Assembly (NCBI GenBank): GCA_951804985.1
Contig: OX638131.1
Span: forward strand, 8,718,630 to 8,782,629
Length of the DNA stretch: 64,000 nucleotides
From: Dryomyza anilis
Lineage: Eukaryota; Arthropoda; Insecta; Diptera; Dryomyzidae
Reading direction: 5' to 3'
Shown: piece by piece, positions 1 through 11,344 of the stretch
Position numbering within the stretch: the first letter of the stretch is position 1
How the letters are laid out: each line of letters begins with the position of its first letter
Position numbers and translations under genes: made by a program
Notes under the pieces: generated by a model
The model's input: the letters and a program-made list of their open reading frames with translations, nothing else
Database searches by the model: none
What the model was told of the DNA's origin: nothing

Positions 1-830
1 TCAATTTTCACACACTGAAAAAAAAATCTCATAAAATCCCATTAAAAAACTATTGATTTAATAGTATACAACATTTTTTGCTGAGTTCAATTAAGTTTTA
101 ATAGTATAAAACTAATAATTTTATGGTATTTTTTGCTGAGTGAAATTGAGTTTTAATAGTAAAAAAACTATTAATTTTATGGTATTTTTTGCTGAGTTCA
201 ATGTAGTTTTAATAGTAAAAACTATAAATTTTATGGAATTTTTTGCTGAGTTCAATTAAGTTTTAATAGTAAAAAAACTATTAATTTTATGGTATTTTTT
301 GCTGAGTTCAATGTAGTTTTAATAGTAAAAACTATAAATTTTATGGTATTTTTTGCTGAGTTCAATTAAGTTTTAATAGTAAAAAAACTATTAATTTTAT
401 AGTACTTTTTGCTGAGTTCAATTAAGTTTTAATAGTAAAAAAACTATACATTTTATGGTATTTTTTGCTGAGTTCAATTAAGTTTTAATAGTAAAAAAAC
501 TATTAATTTTATAGTACTTTTTGCTGAGTTCAATTAAGTTTTAATAGTAAAAAACTATAAATTTTATGGTATTTTTTGCTGAGTTCAATTAAATTTTAAT
601 AGTAAAAAACTATTAATTTTATGGTATTTTTTGCTAATTTCAATTGAGTTTTAATAGTAAAAAAAACTATTAATTTTATGGTATTTTTAGCTGAGTTCAA
701 TTAAGTTTTAATAGTAAAAAAACTATTAATTTTATGGTATTTTTTGCTGAGTTCAATTAAGTTTTAATAGTAAAAAAACTATTAATTGTATGGTATTTTT
801 TGATGAGTGCAATGTAGTAATTTTTTGAAA
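1..830. repeat. 56-bp satellite derived from a MITE end
   Basis: About 14 head-to-tail units; the marker TTTTTTGCTGAG recurs near 80, 135, 191, 245, 301, 355, 411, 466, 521, 577, 633, 689, 745 and 801, a period of 54-57 bp. Each unit holds a small inverted repeat, TTAATAGT - A-run - ACTATTAA. The left edge (about 10-65) has a CACTGAAAAAAAA terminus followed by the CCCATTAAA and TTGATTTAATAGTATAC blocks, matching the left end of the intact MITE at 57676-57894. The repeated part matches that MITE's right end. Units differ by point changes and A-run length. The array may continue left of the window. Confidence 0.9.
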
Positions 831-1635
831 TATCTTTAAAGCATATTAAAAACTATGATAACTACCACTTTTTCAAATTTAATTTTATTTCTATATCACA
901 TATCATTTAACACATACCACATTTGTTATATTAGCAAATAAACCAAGAAGTATAAGTTGAAATAGTCCCAAAAAGAGCCATACTATGGCCTTTCGTTTGT
1001 AGTTCTAGTCGCTTAAAAAATTTACACATTTTAATTAACGATTTAAATTGCACACAGCCAACTTCATTACCAAGCGTCAGTTGGATGGTCGGTGGGTCGA
1101 TCGGTGCACACAACGTGTTTTATGGTTTTTCACTGGCATCGTTGTATCTGCCTCATGTTGTAGCATTTTTTTTTTTTTTTTGTTCTTCTACACATGGCAC
1201 CTACTACTACTTCTTGTACTGACTGGCTCAAAATATTTTGCTAGATATGTAGCATATTGGAGACAATTATCGCATGTCGAGTTGTAGTCGGAGTTGTACA
1301 TAGTTCGGAACGCGTCTGAAGCGCGCATTGTTGGCAGAAATTATAGCGTGCTAAGGACAAAATATTTTAAACATCTCAACACATTAACATTGTGATTTAT
1401 TACCTTAGACGCAATTTGTTGATGTTGCATTAAACTAAAGCGCTCCGCTGTTGTTAAGATGTTAAGATCGTAGATAATCTTTGAATGCGAAGGAGGAGGA
1501 TGAGACAGACTTAAAATGGGATTTTAATGTGCGCTACTATAAAACAAACGCAAGTTTAATATTTCAGTTCGCGAATTGATAGTTATCACAGAGTGAAGCT
1601 TATGTGGGTTCAGTGATTTCGAAAAATAATGAAAA
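831..1635. other. Interval without recognisable gene
   Basis: AT-rich to about 1040, then a less AT-rich stretch (1045-1640) that looks single-copy. The longest open frame (1048-1287, +) starts at an ordinary ATG but runs through a poly-T tract and has no family motif. No repeat found elsewhere in the window. Confidence 0.5.
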
Positions 1636-2339
1636 CCAGTTGGGAAGGTTAGATCACATGGAAAATTTTAAAGTAGGTGTTATTATGATAGTTAGGATTA
1701 TCAAAATTATAGTCGGTCTAAGCCGACTATAAATACCCTACACATATGTGTGGTTACCATTCAAATTGGTATATAGGTCACCAGGGTATACGAATCCTGA
1801 AAATAACTACAAACTTTCCATCGCTGAAGAATTTCCATTCATTTGATACCCATATTTACAAATGGGTAGGTGTACCGATTTTTTTTTTGGTAACCACAAC
1901 TTGTTTCGCAGGAAAACATTATTTTCATGTATTTCAGCATGATGTCAATATATATTTGACCAAAAAAGTTTACCTAAGCACGTATACAGTAAAATTGATC
2001 TGTAGATGTAAATTTTATATAAGGTATTTGAACATAAGTGGTCGGTTCTCAGGTCACAATAGACCGATCATGCCAATTTTCTTGTTCAGCTTAGATATAT
2101 AAGTAATCTAAATCTAAAGTTTAATTGCTCTAGCTCTTCTACTTTTTCCGTAATCGTGATTTCAACAGACAGACTGAAGGACAGACAGACGGACAGACGG
2201 ACATCGCCAATTCGACTCAGGAGGTCATGCTGATCAAGAATATATATACTTTTCCATACCGGAGATGCTTTCTTCAGTGTGTTACAAACGGCGTACCAAA
2301 CTGAATATACCCTTTCACTCTTAGTGTAGGGTATAAAAA
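1636..2339 (-). mobile_element. mini-me-like element, uninterrupted copy
   Basis: Starts CCAGTTGGGAAGGTTAGATC and ends GTGTAGGGTATAAAAA. Inner landmarks: the hairpin TAGTCGGTCTAAGCCGACTA (about 1710-1730), subterminal TACCCTACAC matched by inverted GTGTAGGGTA at the other end, a short CAGA/CGGA tract (about 2165-2202), then a conserved stretch with GATCAAGAATATATATAC. A TA tract on one side of a fixed core and (GTCY)n on the other, read on the minus strand, is the layout described for dipteran mini-me retroposons. No open frame has protein features. Colinear copies lie at 15657, 56611 (opposite strand) and 57935/62320. Family name is from memory; the repeat relationship is seen directly. Confidence 0.8.
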
Positions 2340-3430
2340 GGGAGAAAAACATTGGAACCAATTATGGTCTGAAATGATTTGGACTCATTTTATCTGAAAA
2401 GGAAACTATATATATATTTAAAATAACTCTTCTCCGCAAAACGATAATAAATTTTCCTATAGAAATTTCAAACCCCATTCCAAAATACACTTTATTACAG
2501 CACTGCGGGAAAAGGTGTCAATTGCACTAAAACAACATATCACGTGACCGCAACCATTGGTACTGACTAAGGACAAGATCTTGAAGACCAGTTCTTTAAT
2601 TGTCTAAAGGTCTGCATTAGGAGTCGAATTGTGTCTATGCTAACTAAACATGTCGCCAAAATATATATTTTTTTATTAAATGTACCATTAATACCGGTCA
2701 CAGATAATGATTTTGAGGATACTATATATGATAGGTCTAAAGGTACCGGTCACAGAACACGATTTTGAACGCCAGTCCTGTGATAAGGTCTGCAGGAGGT
2801 GTTAATTGACCCCTCCCTAGGATAATGCCGTGTTAATGTCCCGGTTTGTCTTTATATAATAAGCCAGAACTAGGACCGGTTAACTATCTCCGAGGAACCA
2901 GTCACGTGCCTAGTTGAGGACCGGTTCGTTTTCCCGTTGGCACATAAATTTTGTAAGAAAATTGAATCCCAATTTCCGAATTAAGGTCACTTCATCCCCG
3001 ATAATCCTTCTCCGAACACCAAAGACAATTTTACTTCCTCATAATGGGCCAAAAATTCATCCCCAACACAATTCCACGAGAAATATTAGATATAAAATAA
3101 AAAATCATGATTTAATTGCATCAATATTAAATTATCGATTTTATATAATTCAAAATCCCACTGCAATATGTGATTATTTACAGTTTGAAGGAAAAATGCA
3201 ATTGATTTTTTTATTTGTGAAAAATTTTAGTCCAACCATTTTCTTCGAGACAATAAATTTCTTACTAAAATAAATTTTTCTTCGATACAAATCATTCCCA
3301 TGATAATGAAATATTTTTTTTTTTAGAATAACATTCACTGCAGAACGAGAATAATATTAATAATCATCTTAGGCCTTATTTCTATAATTCAATGTTGTTT
3401 TTTTTGACAATATATACCCTTTTATCACAT
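2340..3430. other. Degenerate repeat with ACCGGT motifs, no gene
   Basis: Between about 2500 and 2930 the hexamer ACCGGT recurs (2694, 2743, 2875, 2920 regions) with GGTCTAAAGG-like words, suggesting an old degraded element. 2950-3430 is plain AT-rich sequence. An open frame at 2914-3273 has no recognisable domain and an AT-biased composition; probably chance. Confidence 0.45.
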
Positions 3431-4003
3431 CACATAACATTTTTAGGATAGGATTTTTTCCGGAGATATTTCTTCATCGCATAATACTTTCTTAATACCA
3501 CGAAAAAAAAATTCCCCGAATAATTCTATCTCGAGATATTTTCTACATGCATCCAATCCTTTTCTCCAATCCTCTATAGAGCAATATTCTTCAGAGAATG
3601 TTATTCCGAGACAATTATTCCATCCAAATATGCATCCAATCCATTTATCCAATCCTCTATAGAGCAATATTCTACAGAGAATGTTATTCCGAGACAATTA
3701 TTCCCTGGACAATTATTTTCCGACAAATTCTTCCCGAAAAATTATTTCCCCATACAATTCTTCCGCTAAATAATTCACAGAGTATTTAAAATAAAATTTT
3801 TGTGTATTTCTTTTGGATTATCATTTCTCCAGAAAAATAAATTGAGATAAATGTTACCGGACAACTCTATCCGAGACAATTATTAATAGGATTGTTTCAC
3901 TATACAGTTCATGGTCGAGATAAATCTTCCTGATATATTTTTCCTCTAGAAAAATGTTCCCGGGAAATTCTCTTTTAGGACAATATTTAGCAAGACAATT
4001 CTC
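3431..4003. repeat. Degenerate short-period array with 83-bp duplication
   Basis: Loose repetition of words such as GAGACAATTATTCC and TTCCCGAGACAATTCTT. Inside it an 83-bp block starting TGCATCCAATCC at about 3548 is repeated directly at about 3631 with few changes. The same kind of sequence resumes at 4318 after a SINE; similar words occur near 28200-28360 and 38750-39200. Confidence 0.6.
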
Positions 4004-4007
4004 AATA

Positions 4008-4314
4008 GCGCGGTAGCTCAGTGGTTAGTGCGTTGGACTGCGAGCCGAAAGGTCCCCGGTTCAAGCCTGGACTGCGGCTAACAACATCTTTTCATAGAAA
4101 CATTTTTCTATACCGCGCTACCTCTCGGCAGTAAATGGCAAACCTCCGAGAGTAAAAACATTGCCTATGAAAAGCTCTCACCCGCCATTCGGATTCGGCA
4201 ATAAACTGTAGGTCCCACCACTTTGAGTACAAATATAACACGCACAGCTCAAAATGGTGAGAGAGCTCGGCCTAAGTTCTTATAGAACTATAGTGCTAAA
4301 CTATTATTATTATT
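4008..4314 (+). mobile_element. tRNA-derived SINE (family A)
   Basis: Head at 4008-4080 resembles a tRNA: A box TAGCTCAGTGG, B box GGTTCAAGCC at the expected spacing, and a 7-nt anticodon-like loop CTGCGAG. The anticodon stem and T stem contain mismatches, so it is not a clean tRNA gene. The body (4081-4300) contains GGCAGTAAATGGCAAACC and GAGAGCTCGGCC blocks and ends in a (TTA)n tail near 4301-4314. The unit interrupts the degenerate array on either side. No clear target duplication found. A second head of similar sequence, minus strand, is at 33005-33078. Confidence 0.75.
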
Positions 4315-4317
4315 CTT

Positions 4318-4660
4318 TTATTATACAAATCTGCCTCGTTACATTTTCCTTCCGAACAATTTTATCAACACAATTCTATTCCGAAACAGTACTTCCCCAG
4401 ACACTTCTTTCTCAAGACAACTACCCCGAAACAATACCGCAAAGAAATTGGAATTTAAAATCATAATATACATTTTTTTTACCACATTATTGTTTCGATT
4501 ATATCATTATTTCCCAAGATAAACTTTAAGGGAGAAACATAACGAGATAACAGACGAGATAATTCCACTTCGGAAATTGTTTCCTAAGACAAATCTTACG
4601 TGATACATTTCTTATCCGATTAATTTTTCCCCAAACAATTACCTGAGAAATGATGAATTT
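4318..4660. repeat. Continuation of degenerate GACAATT array
   Basis: Words such as GACACTTCTTTCTCAAGACA and AACAATTTTATC continue the pattern of 3431-4003, so the SINE at 4008 probably inserted into one array. Confidence 0.5.
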
Positions 4661-6354
4661 AAAATTACAAAATTTTCAGGTTCATTTATTTTCAGTATTT
4701 AAAGTATATATTTCAAATTAGATCAATAAAATTGCCTAACTGACAGAGAGATGTCCTTTAAAATCTTCGTAATGCAATAATTGAAATTTAATAAATAAAG
4801 TTGGTGAGTTATATTATATATTGCTCAAACGTCGATATAATGAAATATAGTATTTCCGCTAATAGAAAAATATTACGAAAAACCACTAGTTATTATAAGA
4901 CCATATCCAATCACTTTAATAATATGCAAGACACCGGTGTTAATTTCAAATAATAGCTCGTCCAGTTAAAGCCACACTTCATCAGCATCAGCATCACACT
5001 TCACCAACCATCACTTACGATATAGCTAAATCCCAGTGCATTTTTCTATATTATACTCCTGCCTGCTTGCTTAAGTAAGCTTAATTTTATTATCAACTAC
5101 AACAAAAGCCCACTTTACTAACCTCACAATGTGCTGATGAGGTTGCAAATTTTTCTCAAAGCCAACAACTGGGCAAACAACAAGTCAAGAAATAGCCGCC
5201 ACCCAGTTCAAAAGTGGCTCAGAAGCAGCATCAGCAGCAGCAACCACTCATCAAAATGTTGCAGCATCCGAACGGCCAACGACCAAATAAACAGGCAACT
5301 CGAACTGACCATAGACAATATAACCGAGGTATTCAACCTCAACTAGCTCAACGCAGTGTACACCACACAATATGGTACCCAAATCAAATCGGAAAACAAA
5401 AAAAATATATTGCAAAAACAAGTGAAAAATATAATAGTGTCGGTCACTTTTAGCAGAAAGGTTGCGTATGTATTTTTAAAATGATATTTGCTACATATCA
5501 TCCATCCTTAAATTCAAATGCATTAGAGTCGTACGTAACACTCTGTTCCTTTGGAGTAGCTCTGCTCTTTTTTGTGTGCTGCTCAAACATGAGCGCGCGC
5601 ATTAATGCAGCCCATAACTCAATCGGGGCTAATCTCATTGCGTCACTTTTGTGCCATCAATACGTTGGCAATTTATTTTAACGTTTTCTATTGAAATATA
5701 CCAGCCCCTGCTACTGCTGTTGCTTGTTTCTACGTTTGTTTCGAATACCTACCGAATGAAGGTATGTGGTATGGCTGTTTTTTTTTCATATAGTCCACCA
5801 TGTGGTGCATCTATGGCTTTGCATTTGGTTATAATTTGTTAAACATATTCACTTAGCATATTTCAGATTGTGCACAGTTGTATTTGGAGGTGCTATAGTA
5901 TTAATGCCTTAGTGTTCCCGTTTGAGTTTCTCAGATACGAGTACTCGAAATTTTATGAAAATCTGTTTTATGAAAATTTGTTCGGATTCAAACAACTTTT
6001 TGGATTTTGAATTATAAGCCTTTCTATAATGATCCACTTTTTGATAAATATGCATCATATAGAAGTTTAGTGGTTTTAGCGAAGCTTAAGCAGTCCGTTT
6101 TCCAATTTCAGTTTAAGTGACCAATCATTTAAAGCATTGCCCTTCCATAACGATTCCGTAATCAATATTTGATACCTAAATTCATCCGTTTGAATTAGTT
6201 TTGAGTTAAGCCCATTTAAGCCTCACCACAAATTCCTTAGTCCAGACAATATTAAGAATAGGTCAACCAAAGTTATTAGACTCTAATATGGAATTTCGAT
6301 TTTCGACTCTACAAATTAACTAGCGTCATTTCCATACAATTTTTCCGAATTTAT
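4661..6354. other. Single-copy-looking interval, no supported gene
   Basis: AT-rich to about 4960, then a stretch (4970-5850) with richer composition, CAGCAG/CAACAA triplets and CATCAGCATCAGCATCAC. Open frames at 5131-5346, 5214-5453 and 5481-5681 overlap in different frames and show only Gln-rich low complexity. No copy elsewhere in the window. Candidate intronic or intergenic host sequence. Confidence 0.45.
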
Positions 6355-6490
6355 ACACAGAAAAAAAAATGTTCATCATATTGATGAATCCTGTTCTTTA
6401 AACCATGATTCATTCATAATATTAATGACTACCGACATCAGTATTGTTAATGCGATCATAAATATGATGAACGTTTGGTAACTGTCGAAA

Positions 6491-6983
6491 TAGCCGACGA
6501 ATTGGCGAGAAATGGATCAGAAATGGACACAATCTCAGTCATAACCGGCAGACCTTTCCAATTTCTAAAAAGCGAGATGAGCTCATGGGCTTATCGACTT
6601 CACAAAAAATCATGGGAAGAATCGAGCGTGGGCCAAGCAACTAAATGGCTATGGGGCCCCAAGAACAAATCCAAAACAAACAAAATTCTAACGCTTAATA
6701 AAAAGGAGTTAAAACAATACACTGTCATCCTCACGGGCCATTATGAGCCATAAGAGGTCATCTTTTCAAATTGGGAAGAGTCGACTCTTACTTCTGCAAG
6801 GCCTGTGAGGAAGAGACAGAAACGCTTGAACACTACTTGTGCCACTGCCCGTCATTTGCCAGACTTAGATTCATCTACTTTGGAGCTCCGCTTATTTCAT
6901 CATTGAAACAACTGGGAAGCTTGGTCTGGAAAGTACTAAGAAAATTTGTCAAATCCACGGAATTTCTAAACTCCACTGAGTAG
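6491..6983 (+). pseudogene. LINE ORF2 C-terminus: end of RNase H plus CCHC knuckle, frame broken
   Basis: The first frame gives ADELARNGS, the typical last RNase H block with its Asp, followed by about 80 residues of linker to a stop at 6751-6753. Homology continues in another frame from about 6753 (RGHLFKLGRVDSYFCKACEE). There a zinc knuckle fits C-x2-C-x8-H-x4-C (CKAC ... H ... C), then PSFARLR, to a stop near 6984. The frame change and stop around 6745-6755 mark it as a decayed copy. The endonuclease and reverse transcriptase domains are absent because of 5' truncation. Confidence 0.8.
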
Positions 6984-7109
6984 CATAACAGCTACAACAC
7001 ATTACAGACGACTCATGATCCGAGGGGTCACAACGGGCCTACTTTATGGCCTAGGTGTACTCTGTGCGATGCACAGAGGGGTTTTCCCCCCTCCTTCAAT
7101 CAATCAATC
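6491..7109 (+). mobile_element. 5'-truncated non-LTR retrotransposon insertion
   Basis: A 619-bp insert flanked by the 11-bp direct repeat AACTGTCGAAA (6480-6490 and 7110-7120). The paralog near 30903-30915 carries the same site once, uninterrupted. The 3' end is a short (CAAT)n tail (7096-7109) after a 3' UTR of about 120 bp. Truncation begins inside the RNase H domain, the usual dead-on-arrival form. RNase H plus a C-terminal zinc knuckle and a CAAT tail point to an I- or LOA-like family (inference). Confidence 0.85.
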
Positions 7110-7859
7110 AACTGTCGAAAAAGTGTTCTTCAAAATGATGAACTGTTTGTGAGGAATACGTTGCATCATATTAATGAAAAAAAACAGAAAATACAACATA
7201 TATGGACTTCATATTGAAGAAGACTCTTCATTGAACTAAATTTCAGTCAAAATATTTTCTTTTCGTTCTTTGATTCTCAGTTCTCAAATAGTTCTTCTAT
7301 GTTATTTCTTATATAATGCTTGCTCGACATGCATAAATTAGTGAAATGTTTTATAATATATTTATTTTATAATTATATTTATATTTTATTTTATATATTT
7401 ATTAATAAATAGTAATATTTATAAAAAATATATTAAAAAAAAAAAAAATTTTTAAAAAAAAAATTCTAAAAAATGTTATTTTCGAAATAAAAAAATGTTT
7501 GGATTTTTTTCGAACATTTTTTTTGGAACAAATTTTTTTTCGAAATTGTTCAAATTTTTTTTTTCAGTTATTTTTTAAATAAAATTTTTACAACAACACT
7601 TTTTTTTAGATATTTTCTAAAAAAAATTTTTTTTGTTGGAAAATATTATGAACTTACTTTTGACCCAATAACCTCAAAATTATTTTTCGTCCAGCCGGCC
7701 ATGTACTCCTGATACATTTCATCTGACTCTAGTCAGATTTTTTCTAAGATTCTTCAATTGTTGGGTATTTATCTACCTAATAACAGTTCATGGGCAGCAT
7801 TAAAGCATAATTCATCCTTATATATGGAAACATTCCATTCTTCCGAAACGTTATACTGA

Positions 7860-8692
7860 CTCTATCGCATTTGTGTTCTTCTAATGCACGATCAGTAGTG
7901 ATTCTACAAATATTAAATACTGTATTCAAACACATTATCGAATTCAGAGACTTTGAAATAATAACTCGTGTCCGTAACTTAGTGTGCAGTGCACTGAACT
8001 ACAGGACGATAGGACTCAAGATCGAATCCCGAGACAAACAAAGTACATTGTAGGAAAGGATGTTTATATGTTGAAAGAAGGGTGGGAACATGAAGTACAA
8101 TCAATGGATGTTTGTCTTAAATTTGCTAAAAGTCAGAAGAAACAAACGCAGGGAGATTGTTCCACAAACATATAGTGCGACTGAAGAAATTTCACTGTAA
8201 TGCGTGATTATGTCGAGAGCCGTGTAAACTACGATGGGAGGTATTCCCTTGTAATGTATTTGCTTCGAACACTTTTCATTGTAGTAGCTAGAAAAGCCGA
8301 TAGGTCTCGAGTTCGATTCTCGATACAGCCTATGTACAGTGTTGAATATAGGAAAGTATGGTTAGATGTAAAAGAATGATGGAAATATGGAGTAGTATCG
8401 ATATGGAGTAGTATCGAATTTGCTAATACCAAAAGTGTCGAAAGAACAGACGCAGGGATAGTGTTCCACAAACGTATCTTACTACTGAAAATTGTCTCTG
8501 TACTGCATGATTATGTCGAAAGTCGAGTAAACTACGTGGCCTTAGTTCGATATCTGGGTTCAAAACGGCAGTCACTAGGTACTCCCTCGTTATGTACATA
8601 TTTCCTTCCAACATTTTTCATGCTAATAGCTACAAAACATAATTTCACACACATTCGTTCTTCGGTGTTTAAGGGAATCAAAAGAGGATGAC
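7860..8692 (-). repeat. Tandem duplication of a LINE tail with tRNA-like B box
   Basis: Two and a bit degenerate units of about 310-360 bp. Shared landmarks are a B-box-like word (GATCGAATCCCGAGAC at about 8022; GAGTTCGATTCTCGATAC at about 8310; GGGTTCAAAACGG at about 8556) and an antisense reverse-transcriptase tail (ACGCAGGGAGATTGTTCCAC at about 8147; a close version at about 8450). The same coding tail is found alone at 30440-30620. Confidence 0.6.
8229..8490 (-). pseudogene. Decayed reverse transcriptase C-terminal fragment
   Basis: Minus-strand frame reading W-N-T-I-P-A-S-V just upstream of a leucine-rich stretch, the degenerate form of the RT tail motif R-x-x-x-L-W-N-x-L-P-x-x-V found in CR1/Jockey-type LINEs. 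Upstream frames are broken. A second, shorter remnant lies at about 8130-8190. The clearer paralog is at 30440-30620. Confidence 0.6.
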
Positions 8693-9600
8693 ATTTTTTC
8701 ATACCATCGCACTTTGTTTAATTCGGTCTAGAAGCATCAAAGAGGATTTGGAAAATCTGGTCCATATGTTCGAACTATTAGGCCGCATATAGGTTATGTA
8801 GTCAGCAGGATTAAAGAATTTCTTACACCCCAGTCTGCCATTAGATTCAATAGCGCTTCGAGACTGTTTCGAGATGTCGTTAAATTCATTTCATCTCGAT
8901 TACGTTATTGTCTATATATTATACTACTTTTCGTTCTAATATGTACGCAGATATCGTAAAGAGATAATGAAATTTATTCGAAATGAGAAATAAAACGATT
9001 CTGGATCGATACCGCATCGAATATCGAGATTGATTCGAAAAACATTGCGATATCGATATGTTTTCCTTAAATTTTGTTGTACGAAAATATTAGAAAACTA
9101 ATAATGATAAAACCACGAGTTCGACGTTTTCTATGGCAGTTAGTTGGAGTAAACTTCGATCATCGAAGAGTTCCGAGACACGGAAGACTGTGACAGTTTT
9201 AAAAACCTAGGCATCTGATCGTTACTTTCGATATTCCAAATTTATGATCATTCCAACTAAGAAGACATTGAATTAATGTTCCCAGAACGTGATGAACGAC
9301 TCACTTCACAATATCCACATCATTCATATTGAGAGGTGGGAGTAATCCATTTGTTTGTGGAATAGTATGTTTTTCCTCAGTCTGCCATGTCACGGAACGC
9401 TTCGATGATCGAAGTTTTCTCAAACTAACTGCGATAAAAAAGTTCGAACTTGCTGTTTTATCGCTACTAATTTCACAGTGCGACACTAAATTTAGTGACG
9501 GAGATTTGACAATTTTTTTTAGCATCCTTGAGTAATCAGAAGAAGTTCCACCCAAGAAACGTATGCCCTATCACGTCAGGTTTACGAAATATATGACCAT
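8693..9600. mobile_element. Fragments of the TACCCAGT MITE family
   Basis: 8938-9200 shares AACATTGCGATATCGAT, TGTACGAAAAT and CCGAGACACGG...AGACTG with the intact copy at 20739-21123. 9376-9450 is an inverted piece (GTCTGCCATGTCACGGAACG, GATGATCGAAG). Inverted fragments side by side suggest two half-elements. 8700-8930 and 9490-9600 show nothing recognisable. Confidence 0.5.
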
Positions 9601-9904
9601 AAAGGTCCTAAAGTGACCGTAATATTACCGTTGATTTATTAAGAAAACTGTAGCAGTTATGGATTTGTTGTCTGAGAACCAAATGTAGACACTGTCCAAG
9701 GCATCATATCTGTAGTACATTTCAAATTTCTATCTCGTCCTTTTAATATCATTATTAATTATTTTCAAAGGATCAATCTACATAATCGACCAATTTCATA
9801 TTAAAGAGCTAAAAATGTATCATATTGTCTATGGAAAAAATATTCTGCATAAAAAAACATAAAAAGTGGCCAAATATGTCAAAGCCGTACGACGAATAGT
9901 TTTT
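9601..9904. other. No recognisable feature
   Basis: AT-rich; may be the diverged 5' part of the mini-me-like copy that follows, but the sequence does not align with the other copies. Confidence 0.4.
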
Positions 9905-10059
9905 CAGACAGACAGACAGACATCGCTAAATCGACTCAGGAGGCCATGCTGATCAAGAATATATATACTTTTCCTTGCCGGAGATGCTTCCTTCTGGGTG
10001 TTACAAATGGCGTACCAAATTGAATATACCCTTTCACTCTTAGTGTAGGGTATAAAAAC
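9905..10059 (-). mobile_element. mini-me-like element, core and terminal part only
   Basis: Short CAGACAGACAGACA tract, then CATCGCTAAATCGACTCAGG, GATCAAGAATATATATAC, TTCCTTCTGGGTGTTACAAA and the terminus GTGTAGGGTATAAAAA. The roughly 500 bp that precede this in other copies are replaced by unrelated sequence, so either the copy is truncated or its distal half belongs to another subfamily. Confidence 0.75.
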
Positions 10060-11344
10060 AGAAATAGACACGGTAATAGAACGGGATGCTGGGAAATGCT
10101 GAATCGGTTTCAATATTTCCGAGCACAATAATGCAAATTCGCACATTTCAGTTCTGATATTCCTATATTTCCTGTACTATTAGTTCTCATTTTTCATTAT
10201 CACAATTTGAACTCAAAAATTATTTTACCGATTCCGATAACCATTTAATTCGGTACCATTTGTTCGGTACTATATCCACTAATCATTGCCACTTTTAAGT
10301 AACCACAAATTAGTATTTATATCTCTCTCGCAATGGCACATACCAGACAGTCATCAACGGCTCGATATCTCACACAATCCGAAATGAGTCCGACTTAAAT
10401 GCGAAAACCAATTCCACTTGTTTATTTTATTTGATGATTGCACTGGGATGCGGCGGTTGCGCCAATTGCTTAACTGTAGCTACTCTCCAAGTGCCGCCAC
10501 GCCGATCAAGGTGGTATCAACAGCAATAAAAGTGCAAAAATTCACCAAATCCACATACGATTCGCGGACTACAGCCAACATACGATGAATTTATGGACGT
10601 CAATGTTAAATTTGAAGTCCTGGCAACCAAGCAACGATATGTTTTTGCTGTTGCTCATTTTTTTTTTCGTTTTTTTGGTTGCATCTCTCGGTGGCAAAGC
10701 AGGCAAATGTTTGGACACAAGTCAGTAGTACTGATGGTAGCTATATCTGCGAAGGAAGCCTCCGTTCATTGAGGCTAGTTAGCTCTACACCATGGTGTTG
10801 CTGGTTGGTGGCTGCTGAGGCGCATTTGTTTGCTTAAATAGTTGCGCCAATTGATTTTCGGTGTAAACGATGTGCAATTTTAATGGATTGTTTTTGCGAT
10901 AAGAACTGAAAAGCACTTCATGCCAGAGACCACAGTCGAGACTCACAGATGAAATGCAAACGAGCGAATCGAGTTTAGGTTTTTTTTTTAATTTGATTTT
11001 TTATATTTGCCAAGGATTGATATACAAATGAAAAACGGTTTTGGATTCGGTTTGCTAAACCGTTTCTGTTGCAGTTTTAAATTTTGTAATGATCCGTGGT
11101 AGAAATTTACCCTATCAGGGTAGACATGATAAGGGCGAGATCTAGTGTTTCGAGTTTCTAATGTAACTAGTCGGCTTATGACGAGGTAAAAATACAATGG
11201 TCCCGTTGCCTATAACGACTCTAGTAAATTTTCTATTAGGTCAAAGGGTTTAAAGTTACGGTCTCGATATCGGGGTTTGAATATGTCTTACCATTTGTCC
11301 ATATCACTTCAAAATATTTAATAGGAAAGAATAGATTTCAGATT
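10060..11344. other. Single-copy-looking interval
   Basis: 10330-10960 has a less biased composition (GCGGTTGCGCCAATTGC, CAAGTGCCGCCACGCCG) and no copy in the window. 11100-11220 shares CCCTATCAGGGTA and TATGACGAGGT words with 19870-19930 and 50986-51404, so it is probably a MITE remnant. No credible coding frame. Confidence 0.4.

Larger units (their letters stand above)
6355..7655 (+). mobile_element. TA-flanked MITE with CACAGAAAAAAAA terminus, split by a LINE
   Basis: Left end TA followed by CACAGAAAAAAAAATG, then TTCATCATATTGATGAA, the terminal pattern also seen at 30768. It is interrupted at 6491-7109 by a LINE, then resumes with AAAAAGTGTTCTTC and runs, parallel to 32000-32540, through the poly-A/T-rich TTCGAA section to about 7655, where the right terminus is missing. 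No coding capacity of its own. The CACAG terminus and TA target suggest a Tc1/mariner-type non-autonomous element (inference). Confidence 0.75.

Noticed and set aside
1..830. Centromeric or telomeric satellite
   Set aside because: Only about 14 units are visible, and the left edge is a MITE terminus; nothing here supports a chromosomal role.
4008..4080. Working tRNA gene
   Set aside because: A and B boxes are good, but stems have mismatches, and a SINE body with a (TTA)n tail follows directly.
5131..5453. Gln-rich frames that could be a transcription-factor exon
   Set aside because: Two frames overlap, no splice sites or motif support them, and the CAGCAG stretch is short.
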